Shown here: piece by piece, positions 8,167 through 17,243 of the stretch | Layout: every line of letters starts with the position of its first letter | How positions within the stretch are numbered: the first letter of the stretch is position 1 | Source of the DNA: Ga0077560 sp046330435 | Lineage (GTDB): Bacteria; Actinomycetota; Thermoleophilia; Miltoncostaeales; Miltoncostaeaceae | Direction: 5' to 3' | Assembly: GCA_046330435.1 (NCBI GenBank) | Contig: JAXLST010000006.1 | Coordinates: forward strand, 124,001 to 188,000 | Length of the DNA: 64,000 nt | Program-made: the position numbers and the translations under genes | Notes under the pieces: generated by a model | The model's input: only the letters and a program-made list of their open reading frames with translations | What the model was told of the DNA's origin: nothing | Databases searched by the model: none

Positions 8167-8173
8167 CCCCCCG

Positions 8174-9229
8174 GTGGAACCCCTCGCCATCCAGATCGCC
8201 GAGCGCCTTCCCGTGCCGGACGCCGTCCTGCGGGCCGGCATCCGCAGCCGCGTGGGCCGCCGCATCCGCGCGGAGGCGGCGGGCGGGATCGACGCCCAGA
8301 GCGAGCGGTTCCGCGACCTGGTGGACCGCCTGGACGCGCAGCCCATCGCGGTGGCGACCGAGGACGCCAACGCCCAGCACTACGAGGTGCCGGCGGACTT
8401 CTACGCCCTGTGCCTGGGCCCGCGGCGCAAGTACTCGTGCGCGTGGTGGCCGCCCGGCGTGACCACCCTCGCCCAGGCCGAGGACGCCATGCTCGAGCTC
8501 TACGCCGAGCGCGCGCGGCTGCGCGACGGGCAGCGGGTGCTCGACCTGGGCTGCGGCTGGGGGTCGCTGTCGCTGTGGCTCGCCGAGCGGCACCGCAACA
8601 GCAGCATCCTCGGGGTGTCCAACAGCGCGTCGCAGCGCGAGTACATCCTGGGCGTCGCCCGGCAGCGGGGCCTGGACAACCTGGAGATCGTCACCGCCGA
8701 CGCCAACGCCTTCGAGCCGGAGGGGCGCTTCGACCGCATCGTGAGCATCGAGATGCTCGAGCACGTGCGGAACCAGCGGCGCATGATGGGCCGCATCGGG
8801 TCATGGCTCCAGGACGACGGCCTGGCGTTCGTGCACGTGTTCACGCACCGCACCCTGCCGTTCGAGTTCGACGAGACCCGCCGCTCCGACTGGATCGCCC
8901 GGCACTTCTTCACCGGGGGCACCATGCCCTCCGACGACCTCATGCTCCACACCTCCGCGGGGAGCCTGGAGATCGCCGACCACTGGCGGGTGTCCGGCAC
9001 CCACTACGCGCGCACCGCGCGGGCGTGGCTGGAGCTGCTGGACGCCAACCGGGAGCGGGCCCTGGAGATCCTGGGATCGGCCCCCTACGACCGCCGCGGG
9101 GCGAGCCGCAGGTTCCGCCGCTGGCGGCTGTTCTTCCTGTCGTGCGAGGGGCTGTGGGGGTTCCGCGACGGCTCCGAGTTCATCGTGAGCCACTACCTGT
9201 TCCGGCCCGCGGGCCGCGCGGGGGGGTAG
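8174..9229 (+). CDS. Cyclopropane-fatty-acid-synthase-family SAM methyltransferase
   Basis: 351 aa. The SAM-binding motif VLDLGCGWGSLSLWLAE is followed by GVSNSASQREYI and by IVSIEMLEHVRNQRR, all characteristic of the CfaS/coclaurine-N-methyltransferase family. The N-terminal part has HYEVPADFYALCLGPRRKYSCAWW in positions where the family contacts substrate. The bicarbonate-binding set of true CFA synthases cannot be checked by eye. It may methylate a lipid or a small amine. The start is set by a leaderless -10 element. Confidence 0.8.
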   Translation: MEPLAIQIAERLPVPDAVLRAGIRSRVGRRIRAEAAGGIDAQSERFRDLVDRLDAQPIAVATEDANAQHYEVPADFYALCLGPRRKYSCAWWPPGVTTLAQAEDAMLELYAERARLRDGQRVLDLGCGWGSLSLWLAERHRNSSILGVSNSASQREYILGVARQRGLDNLEIVTADANAFEPEGRFDRIVSIEMLEHVRNQRRMMGRIGSWLQDDGLAFVHVFTHRTLPFEFDETRRSDWIARHFFTGGTMPSDDLMLHTSAGSLEIADHWRVSGTHYARTARAWLELLDANRERALEILGSAPYDRRGASRRFRRWRLFFLSCEGLWGFRDGSEFIVSHYLFRPAGRAGG

Positions 9230-9235
9230 TCCGGA

Positions 9236-9286
9236 CCACACCCTGGGTGGGTGGCTCGCCGCCCGGACGGGGCGGGAGACTCCCGG
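9236..9286. repeat. Two-part palindromic element, copy A
   Basis: Part one is CCACACCCTGGGTGG at 9236-9250 (ACACCC/GGGTGG around one base). Part two, GGGAGACTCCC, begins 38 bases downstream; its GAGACT core starts exactly 40 bases after part one. The same arrangement with the same 40-base offset occurs at 18362-18412, so the two copies bracket the sensor/lanthipeptide region. The intergenic stretch 9230-9377 holds no gene. Confidence 0.45.
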
Positions 9287-9377
9287 CGGCGTCACCGGCG
9301 GCAGCGTCCGTCACACCCCTCGCGGGGCACGATCCAGGCGGGCGACCGCCGGGACGCCGTCCCCCCTGGGGTGCTCG

Positions 9378-10046
9378 TCAGACGTCGCCCGGCCGCACCA
9401 GGCCCGCCTGGATGGCGAGCCGCGCCAGGCGCGTGCGCTTTTCGTTCTGCGGGAGGTCGCCGATGTCGAACCGCCGGTACAGGTCCCGCAGGTGCGCCTT
9501 GACCGCCTCCACCGACAGGTGCAGCTCCGCGGAGATCTGCTCGTTGGTGGCGGGGATGCCGAGCCGGCCGGGGTCGGCGAGCAGCGGCCGGCACAGCGCG
9601 AGCAGCACGCGGCGCTTGGCCTCGGTGATGTCGTCGGCGATCACCGGCTGCGACCCGGGCGAGGTGGGGTGCTCCACGGCGCCCGGCGCCCGGAACTGGA
9701 TGTAGGTGTGGCCCAGGCGCATCACGTCCCGGTCGCTGAGCCGGTGCTGGGCCGTGACGCGGTTGCCGTTCACGAACGTGCCGTTGCGCGACAGCCCGTC
9801 GTCGACCAGCGCCCACTCGCCCGCCACCCGCTCCAGCTTGGCGTGCACGCGCGACACCCGGGAGTCCCATTCCAGGGCCACGTCGCAGGTGGGGCGGCGC
9901 CCGATCACGACCCGCTCCGTCGCATCCCCGAGCTGCACGATGCGCTGCGCGCCCTCGCCGTCGCGGAGCACCAGGAAGGGCCGGCCGGCGCGCTCGGCCT
10001 CCTGGCGACGCATCAGGTCGCCCGGCCGGTCACCGTCCTCCCCCAT
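9378..10046 (-). CDS. FHA domain protein with C-terminal winged-helix/HTH domain
   Basis: 222 aa. Residues about 45-120 form an FHA domain: VVIGRRPTCDV, SRVSRVHAKLER and SRNGTFVNG are the phosphothreonine-binding signature (GR, SxxH, NG). Residues about 135-222 (ITEAKRRVLLALCRPLL, ATNEQISAELHLSVEAVKAHLRDLYRRFDI) form a DNA-binding HTH of the LuxR/winged type. The gene is divergent from the kinase gene, so it plausibly reads that kinase's phosphorylation state and controls nearby transcription. A GGGAGGAA SD sequence precedes the ATG, and a TAGATT -10 lies at 10082-10087 on the minus strand. Confidence 0.85.
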   Translation of the reverse strand: MGEDGDRPGDLMRRQEAERAGRPFLVLRDGEGAQRIVQLGDATERVVIGRRPTCDVALEWDSRVSRVHAKLERVAGEWALVDDGLSRNGTFVNGNRVTAQHRLSDRDVMRLGHTYIQFRAPGAVEHPTSPGSQPVIADDITEAKRRVLLALCRPLLADPGRLGIPATNEQISAELHLSVEAVKAHLRDLYRRFDIGDLPQNEKRTRLARLAIQAGLVRPGDV

Positions 10047-10126
10047 GCGATTCCTCCCGCCACGGACACGATCCGTGACGAAATCTACCGGGACGGGCGG
10101 CGCGCGGTCACGCTCGGGACCCCGCG

Positions 10127-13100
10127 ATGAGCACGCCGGCGCACATAAAGTCCACCTGGAGTCCCGAACCCGACACCCAGGACACGACCGCGCCGATGGC
10201 CCCGGAGCAGCAGACCACCGACCAGACGATGGACGCCGGCGGGGACCCCCCGCCCCCGCCCGCCCCGATGCCGGCCGACGGCGAGCGCATCGGCCAGTAC
10301 CGCATCGACGGCATCGCCGGGTCCGGCGGGATGGGCGTGGTCTACCGGGCCCGCGACGAGCAGCTGGACCGCTGGGTGGCCCTCAAGCTCATCGCCCCCG
10401 AGTACGCGAGGGACCCGCGTTTCCGGGAGATGTTCCTGCGGGAGTCCCGGGCCGCGGCGGCGATCGAGCACCCCAACGTCATCCCGGTGTACCGGGCCGA
10501 CGAGGACGGCGACCGGCTGTACATCGCGATGCGGCTGGTGGACGGCGAGAGCCTCGCGGACCTCATCGCGCGCCGCGGCCGCATCCCCCCGGCGCAGGCC
10601 GCCCGCATCCTGGGCCAGGTCGCCGCGGCGCTGGAGGCCGCGCACCGCCGGGGGCTCATCCACCGCGACGTCAAGCCGGCGAACGTCCTGGTGAACGCCG
10701 ACGACGACACGGCGTACCTGTCGGACTTCGGCCTGGCCACGCGGTTCGTGTCGGACGCGACCGGCGGCCGCTGGGCCGGCACGCTCGCCTACCTGGCGCC
10801 CGAGCAGATCCGCGGCGGCGCGCTGGACGCCCGCACCGACGTCTACGCGCTGGGATGCGTGCTGTTCCAGGCGCTCACCGGGCGGGTGCCGTTCCCCACC
10901 CGCGACGAGCAGGCGGCGCAGATCGCCCACCTCACCCAGTCGCCGCCGCGGGTCTCGGAGGCCGCCCCCGGGGTGCCGGCCGGCTTCGACGCCCTGGTGG
11001 CCAGGGCGATGGCCAAGCGCCCGGAGGACCGCTTCCCGTCCGCCGCGGCGTTCGCGGACGCACTGGCCGCGCTGCGGTTCGACGCGGTCCTGGTGCACCA
11101 CCCCTCCGACGCCGCCCCGGCCGCCGAGGTGCGGGCCGCGATGCGCGACGCCGGGCTGGAGGTCTGGGAGCCGTCCCCCGGCGCGGACGACATCGGCGAG
11201 GCGCTGCGGGCGTCGGCGGCGTGCGTCGTGCTGGTGGGGGCCGAGGGCCTGGGCGACTGGGCGCGGGAGCCGCTGTCCGTGGCCCAGGACGTCGCCCTGC
11301 GGGACCGCGCCTACCGCATCGGGGCGGCGCTGCTGCCGGGCAGCCCGGACCCGTTCGGCCCCGGGATGGCGTTCCTGGCGGGGCGCCGCTGGGCGGACCT
11401 GCGCCTCGGCACGGGCGACCGCGACGGCCGCCGCGAGCTGGTGCGCCTGGTGCGCGAGGAGCCGCCGCCCGCACCGGACGCGGGCGTCGCCGACGCGTGC
11501 CCCTACCGCGGCCTCGCCGCCTTCGGCGAGGACGACGCCGCCCTGTTCGTGGGGCGGGAGGACGAGGTCGCGGCGCTGGTGGAGCGCCTGCGGGGACGGC
11601 GGTTCCTCGCGGTGGTCGCCCCGTCGGGCAGCGGCAAGAGCTCGCTGCTGCACGCCGGCCTGCTGCCCGCGCTGCGGGACGACCCGGCGGGGACCTCGTG
11701 GCGCATCGCCGCGTTCGCCCCGGGTGCCCGCCCCCTGGCGGCGCTGGCGGCCGCGGTGGCGCCGCTGGTGCCCCTGCGGGAGCGCCCGCAGCCGGGCGCC
11801 CTGGGCACCGACCCGTCCCTGCTGCGCCGCAGCCTCGAGGGCACCCTGCCCGCGGACGGCAGCGACGCGCGGGTGCTCCTGGTGGTCGACCAGTTCGAGG
11901 AGCTCTTCACGCTCGCCGAGCCGGACGAGCGGACCGCCGCGCTGGACGCCCTGGTGGACGCCGCGACCCTGCCGGGCGGCCGGGTGTGGGTGGTCGCCGC
12001 CATGCGGGCCGACTTCTACCCGCACTGCGCCGAGCACGACGCGCTGCGCGACCTGGTGGCGTCCAACCAGTTCCTGCTGGGCCCCATGGGCCCGGCCGCG
12101 CTGCGCCGCGCGATCGAGGTCCCGGCGCGCCGCAGCGGGCTGGTGCTGGAGGCGGGGCTCACCCGGCGCATCCTCAACGACCTCGCCGGGCGGCCGGGGG
12201 CGCTGCCGCTGCTGCAGCACCTGCTGCTGGAGCTGTGGCACCGGCGGCGCGGCCGTGAGCTCACGCTGGAGGCGTACGCCGCGTCCGGCGGCGTTGAGGG
12301 CGCCCTCGCCCGCCGCGCGGACGCGGTCCACACCGCGCTCACGCCGCCGCAGCAGGGCCTGGCCCGCCGCATCCTGCTGCGCCTCACCCAGCCCGGGGAG
12401 GGCACCGAGGACACGCGCCGGCGCGCGGAGCTGCGGGAGCTGGTCACCGACCCCGCCGAGCACGCCGACGTGGACGCGGTCGTGGGGGCGTTCACCGCCT
12501 CCCGCCTGCTCACCACCTCACGGGACGCATCGTCGGGCCAGCCCACGGTCGAGGTCGCGCACGAGGCGCTCATCCGCGGCTGGCCGCGGCTGCGCCGGTG
12601 GATCGCCGAGGAGCGCGAGGCGCTGGTGGCCCAGCACCGGCTCACCCAGGCGGCGGACGAGTGGGAGCGCGCGGACCGCGACGAGGGGCAGCTGTACCGC
12701 GGCGCCCGCCTGGCCGGCTGGCGGGAACGCGACCGCGGGGCCCTCAACGACCGGGAGCGGGCGTTCCTGGCCGCCTCCGAGGAGCGCGAGGGCCGGGAGG
12801 CGCTGGCCCGCCGCCGGCGCACACGCGTCGCGATCGCGGCCCTCGCCACGGGCCTGGTGGCCGTCGGCGGGGCCGGCGGGTACGCCCTGCTGCAGCGCAA
12901 CGACGCGGTGGACGCCAAGGCGGTCGCCCAGTCGCGCCAGCTCGCCGCCAATGCCCGCGATCAGGTGGGGCGGGACCCGGAGCTCGGCGTCCTGCTCGCG
13001 CAGGCCGCGATGGACGCCGACCCCACGCCGGACGCCGAGTGGGCCCTGCGGCAGACGACGTTCGGCTCCCCCATCGTCGCCCGCTTCCCCGATCCCGCGG

Positions 13101-14931
13101 GCCTGAGCCGCATCGCGGTGTCACGCGACGGCACGCGGATGGTCACGGGCGGCAACGACGGCGCGGTGCACCTCTACGACCTCACCGCACGGCGGGAGAC
13201 GGGCACCCTGCCCGGCGACGGCAGCGTCGTGCTGGGCCTGGACCTGGATGCCGCCGGCGCGCGGTACGCGGTCACGGCCGGCAGCACCGCCGACACGTTC
13301 CCCGACCGCGTGGAGGTGCGCACGGTGGCCGGTGGCCGGCTGCTGCGGCGCGTGCCCGCCCCCGGCGGGCGGTCCGCGGCGCTCTCACCGGACGGGCGGC
13401 TGGTGGCCGCCGCCGGCGAGGACGGGAGGGTCACGGTGTGGCCGGTGGACGGCACGGGACCGGGACGCGTGATCGGGGCGATCCCCGGCGGGGTCGTGGC
13501 CCTGGCGTTCTCCCCCGACGGCGCCGAGGTCGCCGGCGGGGGGTTCGGCACCGGGGACGGCGGCGTCATCGGCGTGTGGCGCACCGACGGCGGCGGCGGA
13601 CGGACCGCGCAGGTGGAGGCGCCCGCGGGCGACGTCGCCTTCGGCCCCGGCGGCCGTTCGGTCGCGGCCACGGGGTTCTCGACGCCGGACGTGTACCGGT
13701 GGGACTGGGCCGACCCGGCGGGCGAGCCCGTGCGCACGCGCACCGACGTCCCGGTGATCGGCGTCGCCTGGTCGCCGGACGGGCGGTGGATCGCGACCAC
13801 CGCGACCGACGGCGGCGTCACCGTCCGGCCCGCCGGCGGGGGCGAGGCCGCCGCGGTGCTCCGCGGCCATCAGGGCACCGTGTACGCCGCGGCGTTCGGC
13901 GCCGGCCCCGACGACCTGCTCACCGCGGCCGACGACGGCGCCCGGCGGTGGGCGTGGTCGCGCGGGGCCCCGCAGCGCGCGGACATCGGCGCCGAGCAGG
14001 CGGGCGCCGGGGAGGAGGGCAGCCTGCTGGCGGTCTCGGGCGCCGGTGCCGTCGCGTTGCTGCCGGACGGCTTCGCCTGCCCGGTGGTGCCCGGCGCCGC
14101 GGCCTCGCCCCCGGCTGACCCCGGCGGGGGTGGACGGCGGGCTCAACGACGGCGTCCTGGGCCCGGCGGCACGGCGGTCGCCTGGACGACGGTGCCCGGG
14201 GGCGCTGGCGATCACGCGCCGGGGCGGCGGGCCGGTGTTCACCCGCCCCCGGGTTCTGGACGGCGGTCGACGTCACCCCCGACGGGCGGGTGGCCGCCGC
14301 CGCGAAGGACAGCGGGACGGTCATCCGATGGACCAGGCCGGCGGCGGGCCCCGGCAACGGTCGGTGCCTTCCCGCGACGCCTGCGGCGGCGCGCGTGAGC
14401 GCCGACGGCTCCACGGTCCTCGCCTCCGACTTCTCCGGCAACGTCATCGCCTGGAGGGCGGGGGGCGAGGTGCGCCTGGTGGGCCACACCGGCACGGTCG
14501 GCGCGCTGGACCTGACGGCCGACGGCGGCCTGGCCGTCACGGGATCCGCCGACCGCACGGTGCGCGTCTGGGACACCCGCACGGGACGGGAGCTGGCCGT
14601 GCTGCGCGGCCACGAGGGCCCCATCGAGACCTCGGTGCGGTTCTCCGGGGACGGCCGCATCGTGGCCAGCGCGGCCTCCGACGGCGTCCGCCTGTGGGAC
14701 TGGCGGGCCGGCACGGAGCTGGTGGCGCTGCCCGCGGAACGGCCCGCGCACGTTGCGCTCACCGCCGACGGCGGCTGGGTCGCGGCGATGGCGACCCGCC
14801 CGGGCGGTTACCGCCTGCTGCGGTGGCGCTGCGACGTCTGCGGCGGCGTCGCCGCGGTGGAGGACCTGGCCCGCGAGCGCGTGACGCGGGACCTGTCGGA
14901 TGGTGAACGCGCGCAGTTCGGCATCAACTGA
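10127..14931 (+). CDS. Protein kinase-TIR-nSTAND NTPase-WD40 fusion (apparent frameshifts at 14100-14270)
   Basis: About 1,600 residues. A Pro/Asp-rich start precedes a serine/threonine kinase (about 55-315: GSGGMG loop, Lys87, HRDVKPAN with Asp181, DFG, APE). Next is a TIR-like domain (about 317-450) whose WAREP keeps the Trp378 and Glu381 of the WxxE NADase motif. An nSTAND NTPase follows (from about 458, CPYRGLAAF; Walker A 498-506; VLLVVDQFEEL), then one membrane segment (about 900-922) and a WD40 propeller (from about 980). Near 14110 the frame breaks. Homologous WD40 sequence alternates between frames until about 14262 and then continues to the stop at 14931. This is one gene with small indels, either sequence error or decay. 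Confidence 0.85.
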
Positions 14932-14951
14932 CCACGGAGGGAGGAACCATC

Positions 14952-15350
14952 ATGGAGGGCAACACCCCACCCGGATTCCCCGAGGGGATCCTCCGCGCCA
15001 TGGCGGCGGTGCGTGACCGCACGCCCGTCAAGGTGCTGCGGGGCTACCTGGACACCGAGGCCAGCCCGCCGCGCCTGTACGCGGGACTGGACTTCTCGGT
15101 CTACCTGGAGCTGGACGGCATCGTCTCGTACCAGCCGGGCCCCGAGGCGGCCGACCCCTGGCTGGTCTGGGTGAAGGAGGGCCTGCCGCTGGAGGTCAGG
15201 GTGACGGGCCGCGACCCCTACGGCGCGCTGCTCACCGAGAACCCGGACTTCCTGTTCGGCCTCGCGTCGTGCGACCAGACGGTCATGGCGTACACCTGCA
15301 GCAAGCCGAAGACGACCTCCCACACCATCGGATGGTGTGCCGAGGACTGA
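14952..15350 (+). CDS. Candidate lanthipeptide precursor, large leader and Cys/Ser/Thr-rich core
   Basis: 132 aa with a strong GGAGGGAGGAA SD sequence, 20 bases after the sensor gene. Residues 1-100 contain no Cys and look like a small folded or acidic leader (GLDFSVYLELDGIVSY, PWLVWVKEGLPLEVRV). The C-terminal 29 residues hold all three cysteines (107, 116, 129) and eight Ser/Thr (106, 110, 115, 117, 121, 122, 123, 125), as expected for a (methyl)lanthionine core. The next gene starts 14 bases before this stop. The leader is longer than in known class V precursors. Precursor status rests on composition and on the three adjacent enzymes; it could instead be an unrelated small protein. Confidence 0.6.
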   Translation: MEGNTPPGFPEGILRAMAAVRDRTPVKVLRGYLDTEASPPRLYAGLDFSVYLELDGIVSYQPGPEAADPWLVWVKEGLPLEVRVTGRDPYGALLTENPDFLFGLASCDQTVMAYTCSKPKTTSHTIGWCAED

Positions 15351-16320
15351 CGCCCTCCCGGCGCGGCTGGGACGGCTCGTCCGGGCCGCCGAGCCCGCCC
15401 CGGGCTTCCTGACCGGCCACGACGTCGTGCTGCGCCCCGCCGGGGGGCGCAACGCGGCCGTGGTGCTGGAGGCGGACGGCGCCCCGCGGTGGGTGCTCAA
15501 GCCCGCGCCGGCCGAGGGGGGCGCCCGCGAGGCGGGGGTCCTGGCCGCGCTCGCCGCGACCGCCCTGCGGGACGCGGTGCCCGCCGTGCACCACCACGGC
15601 GACGACGGGCTCGTCCTCGCCCACGTGCCGGGCGTCCCGGCCGGGGATGCGCCCGCCGTCCCCCCGGGGCACCTCGCCGCGCTGGGGCGCGTCCTGGCGT
15701 CCCTGCACGGCCTGCCCGCACCCGCCGGGACGTCGGCGCCGCCGTGGGTCACGCGCCTGCACCGTCCCACCCCGCGGCGCCTGTCCTGGTCGTCCGCCGC
15801 GGTCGTGGGGCTCATCCGCGACGTCCAGGCCGACGAGGCGATGTGCGCCGCCCTCGACGCCCTGGCGGACGACTGGACGCCGGCGGCCCTCACCCACGGC
15901 GACCTGCGCCTGGCCAACGTGCTGCTGGGCGACGGCGACCGCGTCACGCTGGTGGACTGGGAGGCCGCCGGCCCGGGACCGCCCGCGCTGGACCTCGGGT
16001 GGGCGGCGGGCGACCTGCTGCTGCGCTGGGCGCACGCGCTCGATCCGGGCGCGCCGTCGGAGGCCCTGGCCCTGCGCAGCGGCGGCCCGGCGCTCGCCGG
16101 CGCGTGCGCCGCCGTCGCCCGCCTCCTGACGGGGTACGGCGGCGCGCCGGACACCGTGGCCGTGGTGCGATGGGCGGGCGCACGGCTGCTGCAGGCCGCG
16201 GCGGAGGACTGCCAGTCCGAGCTGTTCGCACCGGCGCGCGCGGCGACGGTCACCCTGGCGGCCCGCCTGGTGCTCACCCGGCCGCAGGCGTTCGCGGAGC
16301 GCGTGGAGGCGGCCGGGTGA
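15337..16320 (+). CDS. APH-fold phosphotransferase, LanK-like Ser/Thr kinase of a RiPP pathway
   Basis: 327 aa. The aminoglycoside-phosphotransferase fold is shown by the ATP-site lysine in WVLKPA (Lys55), the catalytic loop THGDLRLANVLL (His187, Asp189, Asn194) and the metal-site VDWE (Asp207). In class V lanthipeptide and thioamitide pathways an enzyme of this fold phosphorylates core Ser/Thr before a HopA1-type lyase removes phosphate. The GTG start overlaps the precursor gene and the TGA overlaps the next GTG (GTGA), so the genes are translationally coupled. An antibiotic-resistance or choline-kinase role is the alternative, but context argues against it. Confidence 0.7.
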   Translation: MPRTDALPARLGRLVRAAEPAPGFLTGHDVVLRPAGGRNAAVVLEADGAPRWVLKPAPAEGGAREAGVLAALAATALRDAVPAVHHHGDDGLVLAHVPGVPAGDAPAVPPGHLAALGRVLASLHGLPAPAGTSAPPWVTRLHRPTPRRLSWSSAAVVGLIRDVQADEAMCAALDALADDWTPAALTHGDLRLANVLLGDGDRVTLVDWEAAGPGPPALDLGWAAGDLLLRWAHALDPGAPSEALALRSGGPALAGACAAVARLLTGYGGAPDTVAVVRWAGARLLQAAAEDCQSELFAPARAATVTLAARLVLTRPQAFAERVEAAG

Positions 16321-17243
16321 CCGGCGTCCGGCGCGCGCTCGCCGGCGCCGCCGCCGCGCTGGACCTCGCGCCGGGCGTGCTGCGTTGGTTCGGGGTGGCC
16401 GAGCCCGTGGGCCCGGGCCGTGACGCGCTGGTCGCCGCGGTGCGGGAGCGGCTCTACGCCGACTGGTACCGACGCGGCGGGCCGGCGCCGCTCGTGCCGG
16501 AGGCCGATGCGCCGTCCCCGGTGGGCGCCACGCCGCTCGCGTCGCGCATCGACGCGGTGCGCGGCACCGCCGGGTCGTTGCAGGACGGGGGGCGCCCGGC
16601 GGGTCACGGCCGGGCGGTGCGCGACGGCCTGCACGCGGAGGTCGCGCCGGGCGACCTCATCGGTTCGGAGCTGCGGCTGCCCGGTTGCCTGCCGGGCCTG
16701 GTGCCCGGCTACCACCTGGTCCTGGGCCGCCGGGACCTGGACGGACGCATCGACGGGCGGGTGATGCGCGCGTACCTGCACGCCACCCCGAGGGGCGCCG
16801 CCACGCTCGCCGCGGTCATCGGCGCGGAGCTCGACCGCCTGGGGATCGCGTTCCGGATGAAGCTGCTGTCGGACCCGGCCGCGTACCGCCGCTGCGACGC
16901 CGCCGTGCTCTACGCCCGCATGGACGACGCCGAGCGGGTCGTGGCCGCCCTGCGGCGCCGGCACCCCGACCTCGCGCCGCACCTGCGTCCCACGGTTCCG
17001 GTGCTCACGCTGCGGCTGGCCCCGGGGATCGGCTGGGCGGAGGACCCGGGCGGCCTGGACAGCTTCGGCCACCACCGCTGCGGGCTGCTGGCCGACGGGC
17101 TGGTGCGGGCGATGGAGTTCCGTGCATGGGATCCGCGCGGGCGGGTGCGGCGCATGGAGGCCGCCCTGGCCGCGGCGGGCATCGACCCGCGCCGTCCGCA
17201 CCTGGGACCGGGATCCCCCTGGGCTCCGGAGCCCTTCGCATGA
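16317..17243 (+). CDS. HopA1-domain protein, LanY-like phospho-Ser/Thr lyase
   Basis: 308 aa. Visible family features are RLYADWYRRGG near residue 47, a central RVMRAYLHATPRGAATLAAVIG segment, and DSFGHHRCGLLADGLVRAM near the C terminus, the FGxHRCxLxAxxL pattern of HopA1 (T3SS effector-like) proteins. HopA1 enzymes act as the elimination partner of an APH-fold kinase in class V lanthipeptide and thioamitide synthesis, producing Dha/Dhb. Both gene ends overlap neighbours by 4 bases (GTGA and ATGA), so the kinase and lyase would be made in step. Confidence 0.75.
   Translation: MTGVRRALAGAAAALDLAPGVLRWFGVAEPVGPGRDALVAAVRERLYADWYRRGGPAPLVPEADAPSPVGATPLASRIDAVRGTAGSLQDGGRPAGHGRAVRDGLHAEVAPGDLIGSELRLPGCLPGLVPGYHLVLGRRDLDGRIDGRVMRAYLHATPRGAATLAAVIGAELDRLGIAFRMKLLSDPAAYRRCDAAVLYARMDDAERVVAALRRRHPDLAPHLRPTVPVLTLRLAPGIGWAEDPGGLDSFGHHRCGLLADGLVRAMEFRAWDPRGRVRRMEAALAAAGIDPRRPHLGPGSPWAPEPFA

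Noticed and set aside
9251..9502. Short Arg/Pro-rich open frame after the CFA-type gene
   Set aside because: Overlaps the FHA gene on the other strand, has no ribosome site and looks like antisense composition.
10085..12463. Long open frame on the minus strand across the sensor gene
   Set aside because: Antisense shadow created by GC-rich codon bias; no domain or start signal, and the plus strand has clear kinase, TIR and nSTAND motifs.
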